A DNA stretch of 64,000 bases, from contig NZ_JAKGSG010000005.1 in the NCBI RefSeq assembly GCF_021568775.1, positions 1 through 64,000 on the forward strand. Direction: 5' to 3'. The translations under genes and the position numbers were made by a program. A model generated the notes under the pieces. That model did not search any database. It saw only the letters and a list, made by a program, of their open reading frames with translations, and was not told where the DNA came from. This stretch comes from Antribacter soli (lineage in GTDB: Bacteria > Actinomycetota > Actinomycetes > Actinomycetales > Cellulomonadaceae). Numbering within the stretch: position 1 is the first letter of the stretch; each line of letters begins with the position of its first letter. Below are positions 11,328-19,662 of the stretch, piece by piece.

Positions 11328-12683
11328 TCAGGAGAAGGGAACTCCAATGCCCAGGTCGTCGAGCGCGACCGGCTCGCCCGTGGCCAGCGACCGGTTGCCC
11401 GCGTAGCCCACCGACGAGGCGCGGACGCCGTCGAGGTAGCCGGCGGCGCGGCCCAGCGGGTCGTCGGCGGGCGTGCCGGTGAACACGTCGCGCAGGAGGA
11501 AGGCGTCGCCCCCGCCGTGCCCGCCGATGCCCTTGCCGATGGGCCACTCGCGGGCCCGCTCCCAGTGCCGCTGCACCACGAGCCGCTCGCCGAACGGCCG
11601 CGGGTCGCCCGCCCAGGCGTCCGGCGTCGCGCTCGGGTCGATGACGGCGGTGCCCTGCTCGCCGAACGCGACCGACCCGCGCTCCACGACCTCCAGCTCG
11701 GCGCGCCCCCGGGTGCCCGTGACGACCACGCGGTAGCCCTCGAACGGCGAGTGCGCCACGAGCGAGTAGGTGAGCACGGCGCCCTTCTCGTACTCGACGA
11801 CCAGCGCCAGGGTGTCCTCGAGCTCGATGTCCGGGTCGAAGACCGAGCGGTTGCGCCGGTAGCCGTCCACCGCCTGGGCCTCCGGTCCGTAGAGCGCGTT
11901 CAGGTACGGGTTCTGGGCGAGGTCGAGCGCCCAGGGATCGATGCCCGCCGCCCGCAGCTCCCGCTCGGTGTCGTTGGGCTCGTACGTGGCGTGCGCGGCG
12001 TCGTCGCCGTAGAACCGTCGGCCGCCGGCGGCGAACACGCGGCGCGGCACGAGGCCGGTCCACCAGTTCACCAGGTCGAAGTGGTGGCTCGACTTGTGCA
12101 CGAGCAGGCCGCCGCTCACGTCCTTCTCGCGGTGCCAGCGGCGGAAGTAGTCGGCGCCGTGCACCGTGTCGAGCGCCCAGTCGAAGTGGACGGCCAGCAC
12201 GTCGCCGATCTCGCCCCTGCTGATGACCTCGCGCAGGGCAGCGTTCCGCGGTGAGTAGCGGTAGTTGAACGTCATCGCGACGTCCCGGCCGGTCTCCCGC
12301 ACCGCGTCGACGATCTGGCGCGCCTGCTCCGCGGTCGCCGCGAGCGGCTTCTCCACCACGACGTCGGCGCCGGCGCGCAGGGCGCGGGACACCAGGTCGG
12401 CGTGGGTGCGGTCGGGGGACGTGACGATCACGCGGTCGACCCGCTCGTTCTCGATCGCCTTCTCGAGGTCCTCCGGCGCGTACAGCGGGCGGGTGCCGCC
12501 GACGGCGGTCGAGACCCGCGCCTCGTGGACCGCCGCCCGCACCGGGTTGGGCTCGACCCACGCGACGATCTCGCCGTCCTCCACGTGTGCGCTGATCAGA
12601 GCGTTCACGTACATGCCCGCGCGGTGGCCGGTGCCGAGAATTGCGTAGCGCCGTCGTTCCCTGGGGGTCGCGGGGTCGGTCAT
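11328..12683 (-). CDS. Gfo/Idh/MocA family oxidoreductase
   Basis: A 451-residue oxidoreductase, longer than the one at 9101. The Rossmann start is RRYAILGTGHRAGMYVNAL, followed by IVTSPDRTHADL and VVVEKPLAATAEQARQIV (catalytic Lys in EKP). The segment KSSHHFDLVNWWTG is typical of the subgroup. ATG 12683 was chosen because the frame upstream (open to 14672) is the shadow of other genes. LacI-type operator palindromes lie 83-118 bp upstream, matching those before two other Gfo/Idh genes in the window. The likely role is oxidation of an imported sugar; the substrate is unknown. Confidence 0.9.
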   Translation of the reverse strand: MTDPATPRERRRYAILGTGHRAGMYVNALISAHVEDGEIVAWVEPNPVRAAVHEARVSTAVGGTRPLYAPEDLEKAIENERVDRVIVTSPDRTHADLVSRALRAGADVVVEKPLAATAEQARQIVDAVRETGRDVAMTFNYRYSPRNAALREVISRGEIGDVLAVHFDWALDTVHGADYFRRWHREKDVSGGLLVHKSSHHFDLVNWWTGLVPRRVFAAGGRRFYGDDAAHATYEPNDTERELRAAGIDPWALDLAQNPYLNALYGPEAQAVDGYRRNRSVFDPDIELEDTLALVVEYEKGAVLTYSLVAHSPFEGYRVVVTGTRGRAELEVVERGSVAFGEQGTAVIDPSATPDAWAGDPRPFGERLVVQRHWERAREWPIGKGIGGHGGGDAFLLRDVFTGTPADDPLGRAAGYLDGVRASSVGYAGNRSLATGEPVALDDLGIGVPFS

Positions 12684-12765
12684 GTGCGCGGGTCTCCTTC
12701 GTCGTCGTCGACTCGGCTGCTGCGAGGCGGCCGCACCAACGACACTACACACGGGGAGCGCCGCC

Positions 12766-12801
12766 CGGGAAGCGCTTCCCGCAGGGCGGGAAAACGCTTT
12801 C
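12766..12801. promoter_or_regulatory. LacI-type operator palindromes before the 12683 oxidoreductase
   Basis: CGGGAAGCGCTTCCCG (12766-12781) is a perfect 16-bp palindrome with the GC centre of LacI operators. A second, imperfect site GAAAACGCTTTC lies at 12790-12801 and runs into the stop codon of the ketosynthase gene. No regulator gene is adjacent. The LacI encoded at 24027, whose own target site is similar, is a candidate. Confidence 0.6.
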
Positions 12802-13837
12802 AGCGCTCGGGGGTGAGCACCACCTGGCCGGCCCAGGCGAAGCCGCCGCCGAAGCCGAAGAGCAGCGCCGGGGCGTCCGCCGGGATCTTGCCCGCGTGCC
12901 ACCACTTCGACAGGCCCAGCGGGATGCTCGCTGCCGAGGTGTTGCCCGACTCCGTGATGTCCGTGACCACGATCCGGTCGTCCATGCCGAGCGCCTTCGC
13001 CAGCGGCTCGATGATCCGCAGGTTCGCCTGGTGCGCGACCAGCACCTCGATGTCGTCCATGCCCAGGCCCGAGCGCTCCACGACGGAGCGGGCGCGGCCC
13101 GCGGCCCGCGTGATCGCCCACTTGAAGACCGACCGGCCGTCCTGCTGGAACTTCAGGAGCGGCTCCTCGATCCGCACCGCGGGCGTGAGCTCGGGCTCTG
13201 TGCCCCACACGGCCTGGCTCACGCGCGGCGTGTCGCTCGCCTGGAGCACGACGGCGCCCGCGCCGTCCGCCGTGAGGATGCACGTGGAGCGGTCGGTCCA
13301 GTCGGTGAAGTCGGTGAGCCGCTCCGCACCCACGACCACGGCCGTCCCGGCCGCTCCCGTCCGGATCGCCTGGTCGGCAAGACCCAGGGCGTGCGCGAAG
13401 CCCGAGCACGCGACGTTGAGGTCCATCGCGGCAGGTCCGACGACGTCGCGCAGGTCGAGCGGGACCTCCTCCTCCGGCGTGGACCCGCCGGGCTGGAAGC
13501 CGGTCCGCAGCGCGTACGCGACCCGTCCGGCCGTGTTCGGGGACCGGTCCCCGTTCGTCGCCGTCGCCACGATCACGAGGTCGACGTCCGACGCCGGTAC
13601 CGCCGCGTCGTCGAGCGCGTGCTGCGCGGCGGCGGTCGCCAGGTCGGCGACCGTCACGTCGTCGGCCGCGACGTGACGGGTCACGATGCCGGTCCGCGAG
13701 CGGATCCACTCGTCGTTCGTCTCGACCAGCTGCGCGATGTCGTCGTTGGTGAGGATCTTCTCCGGCTGGTGGTGTCCCAGGCCGACGATGCGGGACCCGG
13801 CGACGCCGGCGGGGAGGGCGAGAAGGGGCGAGGCCAT
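12800..13837 (-). CDS. Beta-ketoacyl-ACP synthase III (FabH-like)
   Basis: A 345-residue thiolase-fold enzyme of the KAS III family, which condenses an acyl-CoA primer with malonyl-ACP. The full triad is present: Cys144 in NVACSGFAHAL, His269 in VAHQANLRI and Asn299 in ESGNTSAASIPL, plus GGFAWAGQ near the end. It differs from housekeeping FabH by a longer segment (about 112-138) before the active Cys, and no fabD, fabF or acpP lies nearby. That suggests a stand-alone or specialised KAS III. It is followed leftward by sugar genes, with no shared pathway evident. Confidence 0.9.
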   Translation of the reverse strand: MASPLLALPAGVAGSRIVGLGHHQPEKILTNDDIAQLVETNDEWIRSRTGIVTRHVAADDVTVADLATAAAQHALDDAAVPASDVDLVIVATATNGDRSPNTAGRVAYALRTGFQPGGSTPEEEVPLDLRDVVGPAAMDLNVACSGFAHALGLADQAIRTGAAGTAVVVGAERLTDFTDWTDRSTCILTADGAGAVVLQASDTPRVSQAVWGTEPELTPAVRIEEPLLKFQQDGRSVFKWAITRAAGRARSVVERSGLGMDDIEVLVAHQANLRIIEPLAKALGMDDRIVVTDITESGNTSAASIPLGLSKWWHAGKIPADAPALLFGFGGGFAWAGQVVLTPER

Positions 13838-13846
13838 GGCTCCAAA

Positions 13847-14458
13847 CTACGCGACCCCGGGCGCCCCGGCCGCCGTCGGGACGGCCTCTGGTTCCAGGTC
13901 CAGCAGGCCCAGGTCGAGGGTCTCCACGACGAGCGTGGGCGCCGCCGCGCGCCGGGCGACGGCGGTGATCTCCCGCAGCTCCGTGTCGTACCGAGCACCC
14001 ATCGGGACCACCCGCCCGTGGTACGTCCAGGCGATCAGGTGCGTCACGGAGAACCGGCGCGAGCAGCGGCTGCAGGACATCGGGCGGGCCGGGCGCCGGA
14101 ACCGCGTCGACGTGTGCCCGGCCGGGCACGTCCCCGCCCAGGGGCCGTCGATCGCCGGAGCCTGCGGGTCCACGCAGCGCCGGCCCGAGGAGCCGATCCG
14201 CACCGCCGTGGCGCGCCACGTCGCGTCGTGTCCGTGCCGCGGGCCTGCGAGGGCGTGCGCGATCTCGTGCAGGATCGTCTCGCGCACCTCGGCCTGGCCG
14301 TACAGCCGGGTCAGCGGGGCGGAGAGACTGATCCGGGAGCGGGCGTGGTCGCACAGGCCCGCGCGGCGCAGTGCGTCGTCGAACGCGAACGACCAGTGTT
14401 CCAGCCCGTACCTGTCCATCAGCTGCCGCGCCGTGCGCGATGCCAGCGCAAGATCCAT
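13847..14458 (-). CDS. SprT-like zinc metallopeptidase-domain protein
   Basis: A 203-residue protein with a SprT-like domain. The metal site HEIAHALAGPRHGHDATW starts at residue 64 (His64, Glu65, His68 and a later His). A zinc-ribbon-like part follows, with CPAGH and CSRCSRRF. Relatives include SprT and the Spartan/ACRC proteins. The bacterial forms have no firmly established role. The last 40 residues are hydrophobic and variable. It lies 9 bp upstream of the ketosynthase gene on the same strand, so the two are probably co-transcribed. Confidence 0.85.
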   Translation of the reverse strand: MDLALASRTARQLMDRYGLEHWSFAFDDALRRAGLCDHARSRISLSAPLTRLYGQAEVRETILHEIAHALAGPRHGHDATWRATAVRIGSSGRRCVDPQAPAIDGPWAGTCPAGHTSTRFRRPARPMSCSRCSRRFSVTHLIAWTYHGRVVPMGARYDTELREITAVARRAAAPTLVVETLDLGLLDLEPEAVPTAAGAPGVA

Positions 14459-14570
14459 GGGTGCCCCCTCCCGAGTGCGGCCGGCCGGTCGGCCGTCCTG
14501 ACACCGCCGAACCTACCGACCGTGGCCGACATCCGGAGGAGTTCATCCACAGGGGGTTCGGTCGCACGGC

Positions 14571-14602
14571 GAAGGCCCGGGACCGTCTGGTCCCGGGCCT
14601 TC
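14571..14602 (-). terminator. Hairpin terminator after the SRPBCC gene
   Basis: A perfect 14-bp stem, GAAGGCCCGGGACC (14571-14584) with GGTCCCGGGCCTTC (14589-14602), and a 4-base loop. It lies 48 bp downstream of the leftward SRPBCC stop. There is no clear U-run, as is common in GC-rich actinobacteria. Confidence 0.8.
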
Positions 14603-14649
14603 GCACCCGGGCGGCGTCCTGCACCGCCCGCGGTGCCGCCGGACTTGGC

Positions 14650-15096
14650 TCACACCTCGCCGCGCCAGGCACCGGTCTCGGTACCGCGCGCCTCGATGAA
14701 CTCCTTGAACCGCTCCAGGTCGCCGTGGACTCGGCGATCGTCGAGCTGCATCAGGCTGCCCGCCTTCTCGGCGAAGCCCTCCGGCGTCCACTCCATCTGC
14801 ATCGTGACGCGCGTGTCCGCGTCGGTGATCGGCTGGAAGGAGACGACGCCGACCTGGTCAGGCCCGGACGTGCTCCGCCACGCGACGCGCTCGTCGGGCT
14901 GCTGCTCGAAGATCTCCGTGTCGAACTCCCGCTCGACCCCACCGATGCGCGTCTTCCAGTGGACGTGCGTCGGGTCCATCTGATGGACCTCCTCGACACC
15001 CTCCATGAAGCGGGGGAACTCCTCGAACTGGGTCCACTGGTTGTAGGCCGTGTGCAGGGGCACGTGCACATCCACCGACTCTGTGACGGTTGCCAT
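14650..15096 (-). CDS. SRPBCC-family protein (polyketide cyclase/dehydrase-like)
   Basis: A 148-residue START-like protein with a beta-sheet/helix hydrophobic pocket. The opening VTESVDVHVPLHTAYNQW, then FEEFPRFMEGVEEV and ERVAWRSTSGPDQVGVVSF, match small actinobacterial SRPBCC proteins often annotated as cyclase/dehydrase. No catalytic residues can be assigned. It stands alone between two hairpins, with an AGGAG-like site before ATG 15096. The function is unknown; lipid or small-ligand binding is the usual guess. Confidence 0.88.
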   Translation of the reverse strand: MATVTESVDVHVPLHTAYNQWTQFEEFPRFMEGVEEVHQMDPTHVHWKTRIGGVEREFDTEIFEQQPDERVAWRSTSGPDQVGVVSFQPITDADTRVTMQMEWTPEGFAEKAGSLMQLDDRRVHGDLERFKEFIEARGTETGAWRGEV

Positions 15097-15123
15097 GACT
15101 CACTCCTTTCTCCTGTTCTTCCA

Positions 15124-15170
15124 CCGTGGCCCGACCCGGACCCGCTCGCGCGTCGGCGGCCGGGCCACGG
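15124..15170 (-). terminator. Probable hairpin terminator after the LLM-FAD fusion gene
   Basis: CCGTGGCCCG (15124-15133) pairs perfectly with CGGGCCACGG (15161-15170) around a GC-rich 27-base loop. It lies 31 bp downstream of the stop at 15201. Confidence 0.55.
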
Positions 15171-15200
15171 CGGGGCTCAGGGAGCGGACCTGGCGGGGGC

Positions 15201-17465
15201 TCAGTCAGCGGGCGGGATCGGGAAGTTCGCCGCGAAGACGTTGCCCGGGTCGTACTCCCGCTTGAGCCGGCGGAGGCGGGCGAGCGTCTCGCCGGGGAAC
15301 GCGTCGCGCACCCGCTCCGGCCGGGAGTCGGTGTCGAAGGAGAGGTACAGCCCGTCCGTCAGCCGGCCCGGCCCGGCGTCCCAGGCGGCGTTCAGTCGGT
15401 CCTGCGACGAGGACAGCGCCGAGATCGCGAAGTTGGCGCTCCGGTGCGCGTACGCCGTGGCGTTCGCCGGAACGTCGTTCGCCGCACCACCGGTGGCCCG
15501 GATCTGCGTGAAGTACGACTCGCCGGACAGCGCGAGGTCGGCCACCTCCCGGCTGACCGCGGCGTCGAGGTGCTGCACCAGGCCGGAGCGCCCTGCCGGG
15601 TCACCGCCGCCCGCGTGGCGCGCGTCGACGCGTTGCACGACGCCCGAGTACGGCATGACGTAGGCCTGGTGGCCGAGGAGCGGCCCGGCGTCGGCCAAGG
15701 GCTCGAGCGCCGCCACCGCGGCCTCCGTGTCGGAGCCCGCGAAGACCGTCATGAGCTGGGCGACAGGCCCCTGCCCGCGCCGCGGCCCGCCGAGGATGAG
15801 GAACGACGTGAGCTCGCGCGGCGCCGCCTCCACGGCGTCGCCCCACTTCTCCAGCAGGCCGGTCGTGTCGGACGCGTCGAGCGCCATCTGCGAGTAGACG
15901 ACGTCCCCGACGTCGCCGGCCTCGAGCTCGAGCGACGTCACGACGGCGAGGTTGCCGCCGGCGCCCCGGAGGCCCCAGAACAGCTCCGGGTTCTCGGTCG
16001 CGGACGCGCGCAGGAACCGCCCGTCCGCGGTGACGACGTCGGCCGCCACGACGTGGTCGATCGTGAGGCCCTGGAGCCTGCCGAGCAGGCCGATGCCGGC
16101 AGTGGTGGCGAGCCCGCCGACACCGACTCCGCCGTAGTCCCCCGAGGTGATCGCCCAGCCGTACGGTACGAGCGTCTCGGCGACGTGACCCCAGGTCGCG
16201 CCGGCGCCGAGCCGCACGCGCCGGGTCGCGACATCGAGCACGTCGATGCCGGAGAACGCGCCCAGGTCGAGCACGATGCCGCCGTCGTTGGTCGAGCGAC
16301 CTGAGATCCCGTGGCCGGCCGACCGCACGGCCAGCGGCACGTCCTGCCGTTGCGCGTAGGCGAGCGCCTCCGCGACCTCCTCGGGCGACCTCGGGCGCAG
16401 GACGAGGCCCGGGGAGCCGGAGCGCAGGTAGTTGTGGCGGACGGCGTCATACCCGCGGTCGCCGGGCTCGACGGCACGCTCCGCGAGCGCCGCCGGCAGC
16501 GCGTCGTAGTCGATCCCGGTCCGCCGCAGGCTGATCGACCGGGCACCACGCCGCGCCGAGGCCGGAGCGGTCCCGGCCGTGCCCCGCTCGCGCGCGACGA
16601 GCTCGCGCACTGCGGGCGCGACCTCCTCGCCCAGGAGGCGGATCTGGTCGGGGTCGTCGCTGGCAATGATGAAGGTGCCGATGCCGTCCCCGATCGCGAG
16701 GGCGGCGAGCTCGTCGACCCACTGCTCGGGCGGGCCCTGCAGGAACCCGCCGCGCGACGGCTGGATCGCGCCGTTGAGGTTGAGCAGGCGCCGTACCTCG
16801 CTGGGGTCGCGGCCCGCCTCGAGTGCCGCCTCGTCGATGGTCGCGTTGCCCCGGGCGAGGTCACCATCCTTGAGGTACCCGTACGACGGCAGCCAGCCGT
16901 CGGCCTTCGCGCCGATCAGCCGCAGCATCCGCGGCTTGTACGCGCCGAGCCACACGGGGATGTCGTGCGCGGGCTCGGGGCCGCGCTTCGCGCCGGAGAC
17001 GCGGTGGTGATTGCCTGGGACGCGCAGGACGGAGCGCTCGTTCGCGGCCCAGATGCCGCGCAGGATCTCCAGGCCCTCCGCGAGGGCGTCGACGGCCTCG
17101 CCGGGCGTCAGGCGGGTACCGCCCATCGACTCGATCGCGTCCCAGAACCCGCCGGCGCCCAGCCCCATGGCGAACCGGCCGCCGGAGAGCAGGTCGAGGC
17201 TCGCCGCCGAGCGGGCGAGCACGGCGGGCTGTCGCAGCGGCAGGTTGAGGACGTTGCCGGAGAGCGTCACGCGCGACGTCGACGCCGCGGCCCAGGTCAG
17301 GAGGGTCCACGTGTCGAGGAAGCCCGGCTGGTAGGGGTGGTCCTGGTAGGTGACCAGGTCGAGGCCGGCCTCCTCCGTCACCTGCGCCAGCTTGACCGGC
17401 ACCTGCGGGTCCGCGTTCTGGGGGGTGATGAACGTGCCGAAGACCAGGTCGTGCCCGTAGTCCAT
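15201..17465 (-). CDS. Fused luciferase-like (LLM) flavin oxidoreductase and FAD-binding BBE-type oxidase
   Basis: A 754-residue two-domain protein. Residues 1-293 are an F420/FMN-dependent luciferase-like barrel (LVFGTFITPQNADP, SGNVLNLPLRQPAVLARSAA, SGGRFAMGLGAGGFWDA, WLGAYKPRM). After a short Arg/Ala linker, about 335-754 is a PCMH-type FAD oxidase. It has RSAGHGISGRSTNDGG, where His385 is the usual covalent FAD attachment site, and ends in YDPGNVFAANFPIPP (BBE domain). The frame is open and well coded across the junction. It is divergent from a MarR regulator, with an inverted repeat between them. This suggests induction by a small aromatic or toxic compound and a two-flavin oxidation. 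The substrate is unknown. Confidence 0.88.
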   Translation of the reverse strand: MDYGHDLVFGTFITPQNADPQVPVKLAQVTEEAGLDLVTYQDHPYQPGFLDTWTLLTWAAASTSRVTLSGNVLNLPLRQPAVLARSAASLDLLSGGRFAMGLGAGGFWDAIESMGGTRLTPGEAVDALAEGLEILRGIWAANERSVLRVPGNHHRVSGAKRGPEPAHDIPVWLGAYKPRMLRLIGAKADGWLPSYGYLKDGDLARGNATIDEAALEAGRDPSEVRRLLNLNGAIQPSRGGFLQGPPEQWVDELAALAIGDGIGTFIIASDDPDQIRLLGEEVAPAVRELVARERGTAGTAPASARRGARSISLRRTGIDYDALPAALAERAVEPGDRGYDAVRHNYLRSGSPGLVLRPRSPEEVAEALAYAQRQDVPLAVRSAGHGISGRSTNDGGIVLDLGAFSGIDVLDVATRRVRLGAGATWGHVAETLVPYGWAITSGDYGGVGVGGLATTAGIGLLGRLQGLTIDHVVAADVVTADGRFLRASATENPELFWGLRGAGGNLAVVTSLELEAGDVGDVVYSQMALDASDTTGLLEKWGDAVEAAPRELTSFLILGGPRRGQGPVAQLMTVFAGSDTEAAVAALEPLADAGPLLGHQAYVMPYSGVVQRVDARHAGGGDPAGRSGLVQHLDAAVSREVADLALSGESYFTQIRATGGAANDVPANATAYAHRSANFAISALSSSQDRLNAAWDAGPGRLTDGLYLSFDTDSRPERVRDAFPGETLARLRRLKREYDPGNVFAANFPIPPAD

Positions 17466-17546
17466 GCGATGCCTGCGATTCTGTCGGAGCGAGATCGTAT
17501 GTGTGACAGACGATATCAGTCACAACTCATCGGCAACGCATCGCAT
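17464..17546. promoter_or_regulatory. MarR-type operator region between the fusion gene and marR
   Basis: TGTGAC (17502-17507) and GTCACA (17519-17524) form an inverted repeat with an 11-bp spacer. An outer perfect repeat, ATGCGATGC (17464-17472) and GCATCGCAT (17538-17546), frames it and touches the fusion gene's start codon. Both are placed for autoregulation by the adjacent MarR protein. Confidence 0.6.
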
Positions 17547-17564
17547 TCCGGCTACGATGGGGGC

Positions 17565-18056
17565 ATGACCACGTCCACCTCCGCAGCGGCCCCCACCTCC
17601 CTCGGCCTGAGCTGGGCCCTCGTCGCGCTGCTGCGCGAGTGGACCGCGCGCCTCGACGCGGCGACGGCAGACATGCCCCAGGGCGCCCGCGGCTACCAGG
17701 TGCTCTCGGTCGCGGTGCACGACACGCCCCCCACGCAGGCAGCACTGGCAGCGCGCCTCGGGATCGACCGCACGGTCATGACCTACCTCATCGACAAGTT
17801 CGTCGAGTGCGATCTCGTCGAGCGGCAGCAGGACCCGGCGGACCGTCGCGCACGCCGCATCGTCGCGACGGAGCACGGGCGCGAGGTCCTCGCGGAGCTC
17901 GACGCGCGCGTCGCCGTCGCCGAGCAGGAGCTCCTCATGGGCCTCGACCCTGCCGACCGGGACCAGCTCCGGACCCTGCTGGAGCGCGCGGCGAGCGGCG
18001 TCGCACACGACGCGGACCGGTGCGCCACGGCCGCCCAGGGCCTGGCGGCCCGCTGA
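17565..18056 (+). CDS. MarR-family transcriptional regulator
   Basis: A 163-residue winged-helix protein. The HTH segment QAALAARLGIDRTVMTYLIDKFVECDLVERQ is followed by the wing DPADRRARRIVATEHGREVL, the MarR signature. ATG 17565 follows a GATGGGGGC stretch; the frame upstream is only a shadow of the fusion gene. It probably represses the divergent LLM-FAD gene and itself, and lets go when a small phenolic-like ligand binds. Confidence 0.92.
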   Translation: MTTSTSAAAPTSLGLSWALVALLREWTARLDAATADMPQGARGYQVLSVAVHDTPPTQAALAARLGIDRTVMTYLIDKFVECDLVERQQDPADRRARRIVATEHGREVLAELDARVAVAEQELLMGLDPADRDQLRTLLERAASGVAHDADRCATAAQGLAAR

Positions 18057-18063
18057 CTCCCGC

Positions 18064-18819
18064 TCAGGCGGTCGCGGCCTCGTCCGACGGCGTCTGTGCA
18101 AGCCCGGCCTCCGAGTAGAAGCCCTCGATGTGCGCCCGGACGAGGCGCTCCGCCACGGGTGCGTCACCGCGGGACACGGCGTCGAGCACCCCGCGGTGCT
18201 CGACGCAGAGGCGGGCGCGGGTGCTCACCCAGTCCGGCAGCCTCTCGGCACCCGCAGCGACGTAGGAGCCCACGGCCGCGCGCAGCCCCAGCATGATCGC
18301 CTCCACGAGCTGGTTGCCCGCGAGCCGGGTGAGTGTCACGTGGAAGTCCTGGTCCAGCCGGATGAACTCCCTGGAGTCGAGATCGGGGTCCGACATCCGC
18401 GCGAGCAGCGACTCCGCCTCCGTGAGCAGCGCACGGGCGCCGTCGTCGGCGCCGCCTTCCCCCCCGGCGCGGCCGGCCCGCGCCGCCGCCCGCCCCACGG
18501 CCCAGGCCTCGAGGACGGTACGTGTCTGCACGACGTCGGAGACCGGGAGCGTGCCGGACGCGAGGTGCAGGCGGACGGCCGCGCCGAGCCCGGCGGCGGG
18601 CCGGTCGATCACGGTGGCACCGGCGCTGGGCCCGGACCCGACGGCGGTCTTGACGATGCCCATCGCCTCGAGGATGCGGATGGCCTCGCGCACGGACGGG
18701 CGCGAGACGCCCAGCTGCTCGGCGAGGGCGCGCTCGGCGGGCAGCCGCTCGCCGAGGGCCCACTTGCCGGCGGCGAGGTCGGCCTCGATCTGGGCAAGGA
18801 CGCGCTCGTGAGTACGCAC
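18064..18819 (-). CDS. FadR/GntR-family regulator of the lut genes
   Basis: A 251-residue regulator. The N-terminal GntR winged helix (about 5-70) contains LPAERALAEQLGVSRPSVREAIRILEA. The C-terminal FCD domain (about 90-235) contains FIRLDQDFHVTLTRLAGN with metal-binding Asp and His. It is divergent from lutABC, and a perfect FadR-type operator lies in the 87-bp gap, so it is the likely lactate-responsive repressor (LutR/LldR role). An extra Gly/Ala-rich stretch near 120-130 is unlike most relatives. Confidence 0.92.
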   Translation of the reverse strand: MRTHERVLAQIEADLAAGKWALGERLPAERALAEQLGVSRPSVREAIRILEAMGIVKTAVGSGPSAGATVIDRPAAGLGAAVRLHLASGTLPVSDVVQTRTVLEAWAVGRAAARAGRAGGEGGADDGARALLTEAESLLARMSDPDLDSREFIRLDQDFHVTLTRLAGNQLVEAIMLGLRAAVGSYVAAGAERLPDWVSTRARLCVEHRGVLDAVSRGDAPVAERLVRAHIEGFYSEAGLAQTPSDEAATA

Positions 18820-18833
18820 AGGCGGAGTCTACC

Positions 18834-18848
18834 TGTGGTCGAACCACA
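18834..18848. promoter_or_regulatory. FadR/GntR operator of the lut promoter
   Basis: TGTGGTCGAACCACA is a perfect hyphenated palindrome that fits the FadR-subfamily consensus TGGTnnnACCA. It lies 15 bp before the regulator start and 58 bp before lutA. A weaker copy, TGTGGTCCGTCCACT, follows at 18867-18881. Confidence 0.85.
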
Positions 18849-18906
18849 TGGGCTATGGTGTGCGCGTGTGGTCCGTCCACTGTCGGACGGACGAGAGAGG
18901 AGTCGC

Positions 18907-19662
18907 ATGCGGATCGCCCTCGCCGCCACCTGCATCGCGGACGCGCTGTTCCCCCAGGCCCCGCGCGCCACCGTCACCCTGCTGGAGCGCCTCGGCCACG
19001 AGGTGGTCTTCCCCGCGGGTCAGGCGTGCTGCGGCCAGATGCACGTCAACACCGGCTACGTCCGCGAGGCGGTGCCGGTGATCCGCAACCACGTGGAGAC
19101 GTTCGCCCCGGTCCTCGACGGCGAGTGGGACGTCGTCGTCGTCCCGTCGGGAAGCTGCACCGGGTCGATCCGGCACCAGCAGGCCATGGTCCTGGACCGG
19201 GCCGGCCTGGGTGCGCAGGCGCGCACGGCCGCCGGCGTCGCCGCGCGCACCTACGAGCTCTCGGAGCTGCTGGTCGACGTGCTCGGCGTCGAGGACGTCG
19301 GCGCCTGGTTCCCGCACCGCGTCACCTACCACCCGACCTGCCACTCGCTGCGCATGCTCCGCGTCGGCGACCGGCCGCTGCGCCTGCTGCTCGCCGTCGG
19401 AGGCATCGACCTGGTCGAGCTCGGCGCCGCCGAGAGCTGCTGCGGGTTCGGCGGCACGTTCGCGCTGAAGAACGCGCCGACGTCGGCCGCGATGCTGGAG
19501 GACAAGGTCACGAACGTCCGCGACACCGGCGCGGAGGTGCTCGTCGCGGGTGACTACTCGTGCCTGATGCACATCGGCGGCGGCCTCTCGCGGGCTTCTA
19601 CCGGCGTCCGGACGATGCACCTCGCGGAGATCCTCGCCTCGACGCGGGAGGAGGTCCGATGA
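18907..19662 (+). CDS. lutA: Lactate utilization protein LutA ((Fe-S)-binding)
   Basis: A 251-residue protein with two CCG domains. The motifs are QACCGQMHVNTGY near residue 40 and ESCCGFGGTFALKN near 179, with PSGSCTGSIRH and YHPTCHSLRML between. These Cys residues carry Fe-S clusters as in glycolate oxidase and heterodisulfide reductase subunits. LutABC together oxidise L-lactate to pyruvate in the cytoplasm, passing electrons to the respiratory chain (known from Bacillus). It overlaps lutB by ATGA and is controlled by the divergent FadR-type regulator. Confidence 0.94.
   Translation: MRIALAATCIADALFPQAPRATVTLLERLGHEVVFPAGQACCGQMHVNTGYVREAVPVIRNHVETFAPVLDGEWDVVVVPSGSCTGSIRHQQAMVLDRAGLGAQARTAAGVAARTYELSELLVDVLGVEDVGAWFPHRVTYHPTCHSLRMLRVGDRPLRLLLAVGGIDLVELGAAESCCGFGGTFALKNAPTSAAMLEDKVTNVRDTGAEVLVAGDYSCLMHIGGGLSRASTGVRTMHLAEILASTREEVR

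Noticed and set aside
11328-14672. A 1114-codon open frame on the minus strand
   Set aside because: Only 11328-12683 codes for a recognisable protein. The rest is the shadow of the ketosynthase and SprT-like genes read in another frame, common in GC-rich DNA.
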